Source: AB-137-C09 sp964458185 (GTDB taxonomy: Bacteria > Pseudomonadota > Zetaproteobacteria > Mariprofundales > Mariprofundaceae). From it: a stretch of DNA of 64,000 bases. Positions within the stretch are counted from its first letter, which is position 1. Each line of letters opens with the position of its first letter. The DNA is taken from positions 28,630-92,629 of the forward strand of contig CAYWFG010000003.1 in NCBI GenBank assembly GCA_964458185.1, given 5' to 3'. The position numbers were made by a program, and so were the translations under genes. The notes beneath the pieces were generated by a model, which saw nothing but the letters and a program-made list of their open reading frames with translations, was not told the DNA's origin and did no database searches. Positions 10,127 through 19,059 of the stretch are shown in pieces.

Positions 10127-10218
10127 ACTGATGTTACGCACTTGACCTTTTTAAAGCATATTGATGATTAGAGCATGGGAACGAGAGGCTGATTTTAGTA
10201 TAACTGCGTAACATCAGT
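10127..10218. mobile_element. MITE-like element, family B
   Basis: A 92-bp element with near-perfect inverted ends: ACTGATGTTACGCACTT on the left, and AACTGCGTAACATCAGT on the right, whose complement differs by one base. It is bracketed by direct repeats AAGGTA at 10121-10126 and 10219-10224, consistent with a 6-bp target duplication. The left duplication overlaps the ROCO stop codon. It has no coding capacity. A diverged copy lies at 36538 and a solitary end at 33808. Its interior carries GCATGGGAACGAG, half of a palindrome common in proteobacterial intergenic DNA. Confidence 0.75.
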
Positions 10219-10304
10219 AAGGTAATTCACAGTAAATAATATACTGCGAATTACCTGATTAATGCACTGCCCCAATCGTTCGCTATACTTTGCACCGCTT
10301 CTTT

Positions 10305-10381
10305 GCCCTCGTAGCTCAGCTGGATAGAGCGGCCGCCTCCTAAGCGGCAGGCCACAGGTTCGAACCCTGTCGAGGGCACCA
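10305..10381 (+). tRNA. tRNA-Arg(CCT)
   Basis: A full cloverleaf can be drawn. The acceptor arm is GCCCTCG/CGAGGGC, the D arm GCTC/GAGC, the anticodon stem GCCGC/GCGGC around loop CTCCTAA (anticodon CCT, reading AGG), and the T arm is ACAGG/CCTGT with loop TTCGAAC. The CCA end is encoded. It lies between the island and maeB, 25 bases before the maeB start. Confidence 0.97.
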
Positions 10382-10405
10382 TTAATTATAAAGCAGGGCA
10401 ATACC

Positions 10406-12676
10406 ATGAGCATCACCGACCAAGACGCATTTGACTACCACAGCAAACCAACCCCTGGTAAAATCACTGTGCGAGCAAGCAAGCCCTGCGTTACCCAGCG
10501 TGATTTGTCGCTGGCGTATACCCCCGGTGTGGCTGCGCCTTGTCTTGCCATTGAGCAAGACCCTGCCAAAGCAGACGAATACACCGCTCGCGCTAATTTA
10601 GTTGGCGTGATCACCAATGGTACAGCAGTGTTAGGGCTGGGTGACATTGGTGCGCTTGCGGGTAAGCCAGTGATGGAAGGCAAGGGTGTACTGTTTAAAC
10701 GCTTTGCGGATATTGATGTATTTGATATTGAGTTGGACGAAAAAGACCCTATGGCGTTGGTCGAAACGATTGCCCGCATGGAACCAACTTTTGGCGGCAT
10801 TAATTTAGAAGACATTAAAGCCCCTGAATGTTTTATTGTCGAAGAAGAATTAAAAAAACGGGTGAATATTCCCGTATTGCATGACGATCAACATGGCACA
10901 GCGGTGATCATGGGGGCTGGCTTTATCAACGCCTTAAAATTGCAAGACAAGGCGATTGAATCGGTTAAAGTCGTTTGCCTTGGTGCAGGGGCAGCAGGTT
11001 TCGCCTGCATGAAATTGATTGAAGAACTGGGCGTGCTGCACCAAAACATCTTATTCCTTGACCGTAAAGGCGTGATTTACGAAGGACGTGGTGATGAACT
11101 GCCCCCCCATAAAGCTTATTTTGCCAGTGCGCACACAGAACGAACCTTAGCAGAAGCGATGATTGGAGCTGATGTCTTTATTGGTTTATCGCAGGGTAAT
11201 ATGGTCTCACCAGAGATGCTGTTAACCATGGCAGATCGCCCTGTGGTCTTTGCTATGGCAAATCCAATTCCTGAAATTCCTTACGATGTTGCCATGCGCA
11301 CACGTTCTGACCTGATTATGGCGACAGGACGATCTGATCACCCCAACCAAGTCAACAATGTGCTGGGGTTCCCCTTTTTGTTTCGCGGTGCGCTCGATGC
11401 CCGTGCCACAACCTTCAACGAAGCGATGAAACTTGCTGCTGTCCACGCCTTAGCAGAATTAGCGCGGCAAGATGTGCCAGATTCGGTGCTTGAAGTCTAT
11501 GGTGAAACACAATTACGCTTTGGCCCTCATTATATTTTGCCCAAACCTTTTGACCCACGCTTGATTGAAGTTGTCCCCACAGCAGTGGCAGATGCTGCCA
11601 CCCGCACGGGCGTAGCTCGTAACCCGATTACCGATCTTGCCAGCTATGCCGAATCATTGCGTGGGCGAATTGATCAATCTCGTGCATTTATGCGTATGGT
11701 GATTCAAAAAGCCACCCACAATCCACTGCGTTTGGTGCTGCCTGAAGGGGAAGATACCACCACCATCCGCGCTGCTGCCATGATGCGTGACGAAGGCATT
11801 GCCTCTCCCACGTTGATTGGTCATCATGGTGCGATTCACACCCTTGCAGAGCAAGCAGGTGTGATGCTTGATGGTATTAACATCCTTGACCCTAGGCAAG
11901 AGCGTGCCAAGCTAGAAAGCTTTGCTGATGCATGGTATTTTGACCGTAAACGACAAGGGGTATTGCGTGAGAATGCCCTAAGCACTTTACGCCATAACCC
12001 CAATATATTGGGCGCAGTGATGGTTCGCCAAGGTTTTGCCGATGGTATGATTTCAGGACGAACCACCCATTATACCGATACCTTAAGTCCGATTCTTAAA
12101 GTGTTGGGGCATGATGCTTCAGGTAATCACCACCATGTTTATGGCATGTATGTGATGATGATGGAAGATCAAGCCTATTTCTTTGCTGATTGCACCGTGA
12201 ATGTTGATATGGATGCCAAAGAACTGGCAAACCTCGCTGTTTTAACTGCCGAAGCGGCTGAATCATTGGGCTGCCCTGCGCGTGTTGCGATGTTGTCTTT
12301 TTCTAATTTTGGTAGCAGTCAACATACCGGCTCGCGTGCCGTTGCCGAGGCAGTAAAAATCCTGCACCGTGACTACCCAGCGTTGGAAGTCGATGGCGAG
12401 ATGCAAGCCGACACGGCATTAAATGCTGCCATGCTTCGCCGCTACCCTTTTAGCCATTTAAAAAGCCCTGCCAACGTCTTAATATTCCCCACCATGCAAG
12501 CGGGGAATATTGCCTATAAATTACTTGATCAATTAGGCGGCGGCACGGCTATTGGCCCTGTGTTGCTGGGTTTACCGCAGCAAGTGCATGTGATGCATAC
12601 CGATGCCAGTGCCGACGATATGCTTAATATTGCTGCGATTGCCGCAGCACGACACAAAGCACAGTGCAGCACCTAA
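10406..12676 (+). CDS. maeB: NADP-dependent malic enzyme with phosphotransacetylase-like C-terminus
   Basis: Oxidative decarboxylation of malate to pyruvate, supplying NADPH and pyruvate in the cytoplasm. The 756 residues match the long MaeB form: a malic enzyme domain (about 1-425, with YTPGVAAPC, the metal site motif HDDQHGTA and the nucleotide fold VVCLGAGAAGFA) joined to a phosphate acetyltransferase-like domain (about 430-756, FPTMQAGNIAYKL). In known MaeB proteins the second domain is catalytically silent and senses acetyl-CoA. The start ATG follows a weak GGGC-type site. ilvA begins 4 bases after the stop, so the two are probably cotranscribed. Confidence 0.95.
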   Translation: MSITDQDAFDYHSKPTPGKITVRASKPCVTQRDLSLAYTPGVAAPCLAIEQDPAKADEYTARANLVGVITNGTAVLGLGDIGALAGKPVMEGKGVLFKRFADIDVFDIELDEKDPMALVETIARMEPTFGGINLEDIKAPECFIVEEELKKRVNIPVLHDDQHGTAVIMGAGFINALKLQDKAIESVKVVCLGAGAAGFACMKLIEELGVLHQNILFLDRKGVIYEGRGDELPPHKAYFASAHTERTLAEAMIGADVFIGLSQGNMVSPEMLLTMADRPVVFAMANPIPEIPYDVAMRTRSDLIMATGRSDHPNQVNNVLGFPFLFRGALDARATTFNEAMKLAAVHALAELARQDVPDSVLEVYGETQLRFGPHYILPKPFDPRLIEVVPTAVADAATRTGVARNPITDLASYAESLRGRIDQSRAFMRMVIQKATHNPLRLVLPEGEDTTTIRAAAMMRDEGIASPTLIGHHGAIHTLAEQAGVMLDGINILDPRQERAKLESFADAWYFDRKRQGVLRENALSTLRHNPNILGAVMVRQGFADGMISGRTTHYTDTLSPILKVLGHDASGNHHHVYGMYVMMMEDQAYFFADCTVNVDMDAKELANLAVLTAEAAESLGCPARVAMLSFSNFGSSQHTGSRAVAEAVKILHRDYPALEVDGEMQADTALNAAMLRRYPFSHLKSPANVLIFPTMQAGNIAYKLLDQLGGGTAIGPVLLGLPQQVHVMHTDASADDMLNIAAIAAARHKAQCST

Positions 12677-12680
12677 GGCA

Positions 12681-14201
12681 ATGAACAGCGATTACATTGA
12701 TTTAATCAACAACAGTAAAGTTTATGATATTTGTAACGAAACGCCGTTGCAACATGCCCCTGCATTATCATCGCGGCTGGGCAATACTGTATTGCTGAAG
12801 CGTGAAGACTTGCAACCTGTTTTTTCGTTTAAATTACGCGGTGCTTACAATAAAATCGCCCATTTAACCGATGCTGAAAAAGCACGCGGTGTATTATGTG
12901 CATCCGCTGGCAACCATGCGCAAGGCGTGGCTATGTCTGCCAAGGCATTGAAATTAAAAGCGGTCATTGTGATGCCCACCACCACACCCGAAATCAAGAT
13001 CAAAGCCGTTGCATCCTATGGTGCTAAAGTGCTGTTAGCAGGCGATTCTTATTCCGATGCCAGCACCCATGCTGCTGCGCTGTGCGCACAAACAGGCATG
13101 ACTTTTATTCACCCCTATGATGATCCACTGGTGATTGCAGGGCAAGGCACGGTTGGCGTAGAAATGATGCGCCAAACGCCCGATGATTTTGATGCCATCT
13201 TTGTCCCCATTGGTGGTGGCGGTTTGGTTGCAGGTATTGCTTGTTATATCAAATCATTATCGCCGAACACAAAGATTATTGGGGTAGAACCTTACGATGC
13301 CGCAGCCATGCATGATTCTATCGCCGAAGGGAAACGAATCGAACTGGCGCAGGTAGGAATTTTTGCTGATGGTGTCGCCGTCAAACAAGTGGGCGAACGC
13401 ACCTTTGCTATGGTTAAACGCTATGTCGATGCTATCATCTTGGTTGATACCGATGAGATTTGTGCTGCCATTAAAGATATTTACGATGAAAAAAGGGTGG
13501 TGGTTGAGCCTGCGGGGGCATTGAGTGTCGCTGGCATGAAAAAATATATTGCCAGCGAACAATGGCAGAATAAAATACTAGGCTGTATTTGTAGCGGTGC
13601 AAACATGAACTTTGATCGTTTGCGCCACGTCGCAGAACGCGCTGAAATAGGTGAACGCCGTGAGGTCTTGTTGGCAGTAAAAATCCCTGAACAAGCAGGG
13701 AACTTTCTTCAGTTTTGCACTGCATTGGGTGCACGGGCTATTACCGAGTTTAATTATCGACTTGCCAGCCGTAAAGATGCGCATGTCTTTGTTGGAATGA
13801 AAGTCAGCAACGAAGATGATATTCAAACCATCATGAGTACGCTTCAAGAAAAAGCTTATGATACCTTAAACTTAATGGACAATGAACTGGCTAAATTGCA
13901 TATCCGTCATATGGTGGGTGGTCAATGCCAAATAGCCAAATCGGAACGTGTATACCGTTTTGAATTCCCCGAGCGACCTTCTGCATTGTTAAACTTTTTA
14001 GAAAAGCTGGCAGGTCGCTGGAATATATCATTGTTTCATTATCGCAATCATGGTGCGGCTTATGGGCGTGTGTTGGTGGGTTTTGAAGTGCCTGATGCTG
14101 ATCATGCAACATTTTTAGATTATTTAAATCACTTGCATTACACGTATGTGGAAGAAACCCAAAACCCTGCCTTGGCATTGTTTTTATCATCGGCTGAATA
14201 A
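12681..14201 (+). CDS. ilvA: threonine ammonia-lyase, biosynthetic
   Basis: Converts threonine to 2-oxobutanoate, the first committed step of isoleucine synthesis. The 506-residue product has the PLP lysine in FSFKLRGAYNK (about residue 57), the PLP-binding glycine loop (IGGGGLVAG) and two C-terminal ACT-like regulatory regions (about 325-505), as in feedback-inhibited biosynthetic enzymes. Start at MNSDYIDLI just after maeB; the longer frame overlapping maeB is not conserved in character. The stop overlaps the next start by one base. Note that cimA at 38880 may offer a second, threonine-independent route to 2-oxobutanoate. Confidence 0.95.
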   Translation: MNSDYIDLINNSKVYDICNETPLQHAPALSSRLGNTVLLKREDLQPVFSFKLRGAYNKIAHLTDAEKARGVLCASAGNHAQGVAMSAKALKLKAVIVMPTTTPEIKIKAVASYGAKVLLAGDSYSDASTHAAALCAQTGMTFIHPYDDPLVIAGQGTVGVEMMRQTPDDFDAIFVPIGGGGLVAGIACYIKSLSPNTKIIGVEPYDAAAMHDSIAEGKRIELAQVGIFADGVAVKQVGERTFAMVKRYVDAIILVDTDEICAAIKDIYDEKRVVVEPAGALSVAGMKKYIASEQWQNKILGCICSGANMNFDRLRHVAERAEIGERREVLLAVKIPEQAGNFLQFCTALGARAITEFNYRLASRKDAHVFVGMKVSNEDDIQTIMSTLQEKAYDTLNLMDNELAKLHIRHMVGGQCQIAKSERVYRFEFPERPSALLNFLEKLAGRWNISLFHYRNHGAAYGRVLVGFEVPDADHATFLDYLNHLHYTYVEETQNPALALFLSSAE

Positions 14202-15436
14202 TGGCAATTAACGGTATTTTACTCACCCTAAGCATTGTGCTGGTGGCTGCATTCGTGCTGGCTTTGGCGTTACGATTTGCGCGTATTCCGCCTGCTGTTG
14301 CCTATATTATCACAGGGTTATTTGTCGGGCCTTCGGCATTTGGCTTGGTTCATGACCGTGAATTATTGGATGTCATGGGTGAACTCGGCGTTATCATGCT
14401 GCTGTTTTTTATCGGCATGGAAGTATCGCTCCCTCGTTTGATTGCAGGTTGGCGCGTCGCTGTGCTGGGGACAACAGCACAAATGGGCATCAGTGTTGCC
14501 GTATGTTCGTTAGGTGCATGGTTGCTTGGCTGGACGTGGCAGGCAGGTGTGCTGTTTGGTTTTATCATCAGCATGAGTTCAACGGCAGTGGTGTTAACAT
14601 TGCTCAAAGCCAATGACGAACTGGAAACACCCTTTGGTCAAAACGCTTTAGGTGTGTTGTTGATGCAAGATGTCGCCATCGTTCCGATTATGATTATTCT
14701 TGGTAGCATGGGCGATACACCTGTAGAATCAGGCAGGTTAATCATGCAGGTGGTCGGTGGTATACTGCTGCTGGCTGGTGTAATTTGGTTGTTGCGAAAC
14801 CCCGCATGGAAAATCCCTGTGTTGTTAAAAACAGGGGTGGATCAAAAAATTATGTTGGGTTTGTTGCTGTGTTTTGCTACCGCTGGCGCGACGGCATGGA
14901 TTGGCTTATCCGCCCCCTTTGGTGCTTTTTTGGCTGGGTTGTTACTGCGAGCCTCCGACCAAAGCCACTGGGTAGAAGAACATTTACACTCGTTGTATGT
15001 AGTATTTGTGGCAATATTTTTTCTTTCGGTTGGCATGTTGGTAGACCTTCATTTTGTGCTGGATCATCTTGGCATATTATTACTGCTTACCCTTGCCGTG
15101 TTTGTCCTTAACTCTGGTATCAACACTTTAATTCTTCGCTTTTTGGGTGAGACTTGGACAATGTCGTTGATCACGGGGGGCTTGTTAAGTCAAATTGGTG
15201 AGTTGTCTTTTTTGTTGGCATCACTGGGACTTGTTCATGGTATTTTGACAGTTGAAGCGAATCACATGGCGATTGTGGTGATTGCATTAACCTTGATGCT
15301 TAGTCCATTATGGGTGCTGATGGTTCGCCGTATGGTCAGTGACCATGAAGTACTGGCTAAAGAAGGGATTCATCATGATGTTCAATGGGTGAAAGCCTGC
15401 TGTGCCAAGTACAAGGCAAACAAAAAACACCAATGA
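14201..15436 (+). CDS. monovalent cation:proton antiporter, KefB/CPA2-type
   Basis: Inner-membrane Na+/H+ or K+/H+ exchanger domain of the CPA2 family. The 411 residues contain about 12 hydrophobic segments. Typical motifs are ITGLFVGPSAFGLV near residue 32, LGVIMLLFFIGMEVS near 65 and GALGVLLMQDVAIVP-like text near 150 (here QNALGVLLMQDVAIVP). The C-terminal RCK/TrkA-N domain of KefB and KefC is missing: the protein ends soon after the last membrane segment with a short basic tail. It therefore resembles the transporter-only subfamily. The ATG overlaps the ilvA stop by one base, and miaA starts 4 bases before its end. Confidence 0.85.
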   Translation: MAINGILLTLSIVLVAAFVLALALRFARIPPAVAYIITGLFVGPSAFGLVHDRELLDVMGELGVIMLLFFIGMEVSLPRLIAGWRVAVLGTTAQMGISVAVCSLGAWLLGWTWQAGVLFGFIISMSSTAVVLTLLKANDELETPFGQNALGVLLMQDVAIVPIMIILGSMGDTPVESGRLIMQVVGGILLLAGVIWLLRNPAWKIPVLLKTGVDQKIMLGLLLCFATAGATAWIGLSAPFGAFLAGLLLRASDQSHWVEEHLHSLYVVFVAIFFLSVGMLVDLHFVLDHLGILLLLTLAVFVLNSGINTLILRFLGETWTMSLITGGLLSQIGELSFLLASLGLVHGILTVEANHMAIVVIALTLMLSPLWVLMVRRMVSDHEVLAKEGIHHDVQWVKACCAKYKANKKHQ

Positions 15437-16356
15437 GTGCTGCGCCATTAACGGCTATTGCCCTGATGGGGGCAACAGGAACAGGGAAATCATCATTGGC
15501 ATTGCGCTGGGCTGCGCAAACAGGCAATTGTATTATTGCCTGTGATTCGATGCAGGTCTACCAAGGTTTAAATATAGGCACAGCAAAAGCAACCACAGCA
15601 GAACAAGCTAACGCACGTCACGCTTTGATTGATTGTGTTGCGCTGCCCTATTCTTATTCTACTGCCGATTGGGCAAAAGCAGCACGAGTGTGCATTGCCA
15701 GCGAAAATGAAGCAGGGCGAACCCCTTTGATTTGTGGTGGTACGGGCTTGTATTTACGCACCTTATTGTCAGGCATTGCCGATATTCCGTCGATTGAATC
15801 ATCCATTCGAGAACGGCTGAATGATCGCCTGAACATAGAAGGTCAGGCTGCCATGCATGCCATGTTGCAACAGGTCGATGCCAGTATCGCAGCCCAACTG
15901 GCAGTGGGTGATAGCCAACGTGTGTTGCGTGCTTTATCGGTTTTTGAAGCAACGGGCGTACCATTAAGCGTTTGGCAGCAGAAAAAAAACACTGCGCCTG
16001 CGATTCACTGTACGGTGTTCTGGCTGCAAAAGCCTCGCCCCCAATTGCGTGAAGATTTAGCCGTTCGCTTTCACCGCATGATTGATTTAGGTTGGCTTGA
16101 TGAAGTGCGCATGTTAAAAGACTCTCCTTGCGACAATATGCACCCTGCCAAACGCGCTGTTGGCTATCGCCAATGGTTGGATTATCTTGCAGGAACTTGC
16201 GATGAGGCCACGGCGATTGCTGATGGCATTACTGCCACGCGGCGTTATGCCAAGCGGCAAGAAACATGGTTTCGCCATCAGCTTGATGCTGATATTGTCG
16301 GCGATACTACTGTTATTGAGGACTATTTATTATCTCATACGATACCGAAACACTAA
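15433..16356 (+). CDS. miaA: tRNA dimethylallyltransferase
   Basis: Adds the isopentenyl group to A37 of tRNAs reading UNN codons. The 307 residues contain the P-loop GATGTGKSSLAL, the DSMQVYQGLNIGTAK motif and the tRNA-binding region (QNxHPAKRAVGYRQ-like, here MHPAKRAVGYRQW). The start ATG overlaps the antiporter stop (ATGA). The product is the substrate for MiaB, encoded at 40736. hflX follows after 8 bases; hfq, which often separates miaA and hflX, is not here. Confidence 0.95.
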   Translation: MSAAPLTAIALMGATGTGKSSLALRWAAQTGNCIIACDSMQVYQGLNIGTAKATTAEQANARHALIDCVALPYSYSTADWAKAARVCIASENEAGRTPLICGGTGLYLRTLLSGIADIPSIESSIRERLNDRLNIEGQAAMHAMLQQVDASIAAQLAVGDSQRVLRALSVFEATGVPLSVWQQKKNTAPAIHCTVFWLQKPRPQLREDLAVRFHRMIDLGWLDEVRMLKDSPCDNMHPAKRAVGYRQWLDYLAGTCDEATAIADGITATRRYAKRQETWFRHQLDADIVGDTTVIEDYLLSHTIPKH

Positions 16357-16364
16357 CATCCATC

Positions 16365-17633
16365 ATGGATCGAGCGGTGAGTATTCACCCACGCTTGCCC
16401 ACATCACCACGCGCCGATAGTGCATGGTTTGCCAGACGGGATGAATTTAAGCAACTGGTAGATTCTAGCGACTGCGAACGGATTGCAGGGCAAGAATTCA
16501 ACATTCGTCAGATTACGCCTAGCACCCTTTTAGGTGCAGGTCAGGTGGCACAGGTTGCTGATTTTATTGCTGCCGAAGAAGTAGATGTTGCCTTTGTTGA
16601 TCATCAGCTATCACCCGTGCAACAACAAAAGTTAGAAGCAGCATGGGGAGTGAAAGTCGTTGATCGAACAGGGCTTATTTTAGAAATTTTTGCCAGCCGC
16701 GCACGCACCCGTGAAGGCTGTTTGCAAGTAGAATTAGCCAGTCTTAACTATCAACTGGGACGTTTGGTACGCTCATGGACGCATTTGGAACGGCAACGCG
16801 GAGGGCATGGCTTTTTAGGAGGCCCTGGTGAACGGCAGATAGAATTGGATCGCCGCATGATCCGTGATCGTATTCAACGTTTAGAAAAAGACTTGCAGCA
16901 CGTACGCAAAATGCGCGCTACCCAACGCGCAGGGCGTGACCGAAGTGCGGTGCAAACCGTGGCGCTTGTCGGCTACACCAATGCAGGAAAGTCAACGCTA
17001 TTCAACCGCCTTTGCAGCTCAGATGTCCACGCTGCGGATCAACTCTTTGCCACGCTTGACCCAACCTTGCGTAAATTAGCTCTGCCCAATGGTTTATCAT
17101 TGATGTTATCGGATACCGTCGGTTTTGTGCAAGACCTACCCCATGAATTGGTTGATGCCTTTCGCGCCACGCTAGAAGAAGTGATGGAGGCTGATTTGAT
17201 TATTCATGTGCGTGATATTGCCGACCCTGAATCAGCGATGCAAAAAAATGTTGTCGAAGAAACCTTGCAACAAATGGGGCTGCAAGGTGATGCTATGCCC
17301 ATTATGATTGAAGTGTTAAATAAATGCGACCTTGCGCCCCATGTTACATCACAAATCACCGAAACAATCCACGGCAGCCGCCTTGCACTATCAGCACTGA
17401 ATGGCGAGGGCATTGAAGCTTTACAAACATTGCTAGAACAGTGGCTACAAACAAGCATGCCCCGCTACAGTTTAAAAATCCCTGTAAGCGATGGTAAAAC
17501 CTTGGCTTTATGCCATGAAAAAGGGGTCGTTATTACGCAAAAAGTGGATGATGACTGGATGCATTTAACCGTGCAATTACCACTGCGCTATGCGACTACC
17601 TTGGGATTGATTGAACCCGATGAGACATGGTAA
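16365..17633 (+). CDS. hflX: ribosome-associated GTPase HflX
   Basis: GTPase that splits and rescues stalled ribosomes. The 422 residues have the N-terminal HflX domain (GAGQVAQVADFIAAEEVDVA), the Gly-rich linker (RGGHGFLGGPGERQIELDRR) and an Obg-type G domain from about residue 200 with GYTNAGKSTLFN, DTVGFVQDLPH and NKCD. Length and order match HflX. It follows miaA as in many proteobacteria but without hfq between. A dispersed 3' repeat lies about 60 bases downstream. Confidence 0.95.
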   Translation: MDRAVSIHPRLPTSPRADSAWFARRDEFKQLVDSSDCERIAGQEFNIRQITPSTLLGAGQVAQVADFIAAEEVDVAFVDHQLSPVQQQKLEAAWGVKVVDRTGLILEIFASRARTREGCLQVELASLNYQLGRLVRSWTHLERQRGGHGFLGGPGERQIELDRRMIRDRIQRLEKDLQHVRKMRATQRAGRDRSAVQTVALVGYTNAGKSTLFNRLCSSDVHAADQLFATLDPTLRKLALPNGLSLMLSDTVGFVQDLPHELVDAFRATLEEVMEADLIIHVRDIADPESAMQKNVVEETLQQMGLQGDAMPIMIEVLNKCDLAPHVTSQITETIHGSRLALSALNGEGIEALQTLLEQWLQTSMPRYSLKIPVSDGKTLALCHEKGVVITQKVDDDWMHLTVQLPLRYATTLGLIEPDETW

Positions 17634-17695
17634 AGGGGGTAACTGCGGGCTTATCTGTCTAGATTTTTTCAATTGGCTCGTGAATCATTTGTTTT

Positions 17696-17720
17696 GTTCC
17701 ACCTTAAAAGGGAAGCCCAC
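17696..17720 (+). repeat. dispersed repeat family C, copy 1
   Basis: The copy reads GTTCCACCTTAAAAGGGAAG then CCCAC, matching the family core CGTCTTAAAAGGGAAGCCC with two changes. The T-rich bases just upstream (TTTTG) also match the copy at 40651. It sits between the hflX end and the end of tRNA-Thr. Confidence 0.6.
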
Positions 17721-17744
17721 ATTGATATTAAACAACAAGGTTTA

Positions 17745-17820
17745 TGGAGCCGATGATCCGAGTCGAACGGACGACCTGCTCATTACGAGTGAGCTGCTCT
17801 ACCAACTGAGCTACATCGGC
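17745..17820 (-). tRNA. tRNA-Thr(CGT)
   Basis: On the complement the acceptor arm is GCCGATG/CATCGGC, the D arm GCTC/GAGC and the anticodon stem GCTCA/TGAGC around loop CTCGTAA (anticodon CGT, reading ACG). The T arm contains the usual TTCGA, and the CCA end is encoded. It is transcribed against its neighbours hflX and the Trm112-like gene. Confidence 0.96.
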
Positions 17821-17935
17821 TTTTTAAGATTGGCGCATGATAACGGCTTAATATGAAATGAAAATACGCAAATAGATTTCATTCCCGTGCATGCCATTGT
17901 AGGGTACGCTTTAATTCACCTTACGGAGTTGATTT

Positions 17936-18124
17936 ATGATTGATCCCCAATTGCTAGAAATTCTTGCCTGCCCCCAATGCAAAGGGCATGTTGTGGTCAA
18001 TGCAGAGCAATCTGTATTGCATTGCACTGCCTGTGCCTTAGCTTACCCTATCCGTGATGATATTCCCGTGATGCTGGTTGACGAAGCAACACCGTTGAAG
18101 GAAGCTGCCAGCGAAACAGCCTAG
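17936..18124 (+). CDS. Trm112/YcaR-family small zinc-ribbon protein
   Basis: A 62-residue protein with the family pattern MIDPQLLEILACPQCKGHV at its N-terminus, a second cysteine pair (LHCTACALAYPI) and the closing DDIPVMLVDEA motif. E. coli YcaR is the same size. Family members in other domains activate methyltransferases; a bacterial role is not established. A TACGGAG ribosome site precedes the ATG. In many genomes this gene lies near lpxK or kdsB; here it precedes an LpxL-type acyltransferase, again a lipid A context. Confidence 0.88.
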   Translation: MIDPQLLEILACPQCKGHVVVNAEQSVLHCTACALAYPIRDDIPVMLVDEATPLKEAASETA

Positions 18125-18134
18125 TATACTTCTC

Positions 18135-19016
18135 ATGGCTGTCTGGTTATTAAAAATAACATTTTACATATTGCGTCGTTTTCCTGTTCGGCTCTTAGGT
18201 GCGTTAGGGGCTGGTATTGGTCGCTGTGCTTTTTACCTATTGGTTAAACACCGTCGGATTGCCATGCGTAATATTCAACGGGCATACCCAGAGAAAAACA
18301 TAGCATGGCAACAGCGGATTGCCCGCGAAAGCTTCGCGGAACTGGGACGCAGCATGGGTGAACTCCCCCATGTTTTTCTTCGCTCGCGTGAAGAATTGCT
18401 TGCTTGCGTCCACATCGAAGGTGCTGAAGCATTGACCGATGCGATGCAGCATCAAGGTGTTATTTTGGCTGCTGCTCACCATAGCAACTGGGAGCTTGGT
18501 GGCTTGATGGCAAGCCTATTGGTTGAACCTTTCGCGATGATTTATCGCCCGATGAAACATGGCAAAATGGATCAGTTTCTCAAACAATGCCGCGAACGTT
18601 TTGGCATGCAAACGTACTCCCGATTTGAAGGCATCCGTTGGTTGCCACGTATGTTGCGTGACCAAGGCTGCGTGGCAATCATGGTCGATCAACACATGAG
18701 CCAAGGCATGCAAGTTCCCTTCATGGGGCATCTTGCTTGTACCACGACCTTGCCTGCGATGTTTGCACTGCGTCAGCAAACGCCTATTTATTCGATTTGT
18801 CTGCATCGTGTTGGGCATGCGTTTCGTTTTAATCTTTCTATTGAACCCATTGCATTACCTGCACTAAGCAACAACCGCGAACAAGATCAATACCGCATCA
18901 TGGAAGCAGTGGGTGAGCGCATTGCCGACATTATAGATAAACGTCCTGAACTGTGGTTGTGGTTGCATAAACGTTGGTGGATTTTGGAGCATACCCCTGA
19001 TGCCATGTTGCCATAA
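18135..19016 (+). CDS. LpxL/HtrB-type lipid A acyltransferase
   Basis: Transfers a secondary acyl chain to lipid A at the inner membrane. The 293 residues have one N-terminal membrane segment, the catalytic H-x4-E motif in AAAHHSNWELGG (about residue 116), the family motifs IYRPMKHGKMD and MVDQHMSQGMQVPFMG, and the C-terminal WLHKRWW. It starts 10 bases after the Trm112-like gene. Acyl specificity (lauroyl, myristoyl or other) cannot be read from sequence. The downstream heptosyltransferases support an LPS cluster. Confidence 0.9.
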   Translation: MAVWLLKITFYILRRFPVRLLGALGAGIGRCAFYLLVKHRRIAMRNIQRAYPEKNIAWQQRIARESFAELGRSMGELPHVFLRSREELLACVHIEGAEALTDAMQHQGVILAAAHHSNWELGGLMASLLVEPFAMIYRPMKHGKMDQFLKQCRERFGMQTYSRFEGIRWLPRMLRDQGCVAIMVDQHMSQGMQVPFMGHLACTTTLPAMFALRQQTPIYSICLHRVGHAFRFNLSIEPIALPALSNNREQDQYRIMEAVGERIADIIDKRPELWLWLHKRWWILEHTPDAMLP

Positions 19017-19059
19017 AGCATTTAGCAAACAACGATGGGCGTTGACCCAAAAAGCAGAG

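Noticed and set aside
10305..10381. tRNA-Arg as an integration site for the accessory island
   Set aside because: The island lies on the 5' side of the tRNA, no duplicate of the tRNA 3' end is seen at the other border near 5041, and no integrase gene is present.
16357..16364. Possible hfq between miaA and hflX
   Set aside because: The gap is only 8 bases, so hfq is not at this locus.
17611..17856. Small ORF running across the tRNA-Thr gene
   Set aside because: It overlaps hflX and the tRNA, and its text is translated tRNA and repeat sequence.
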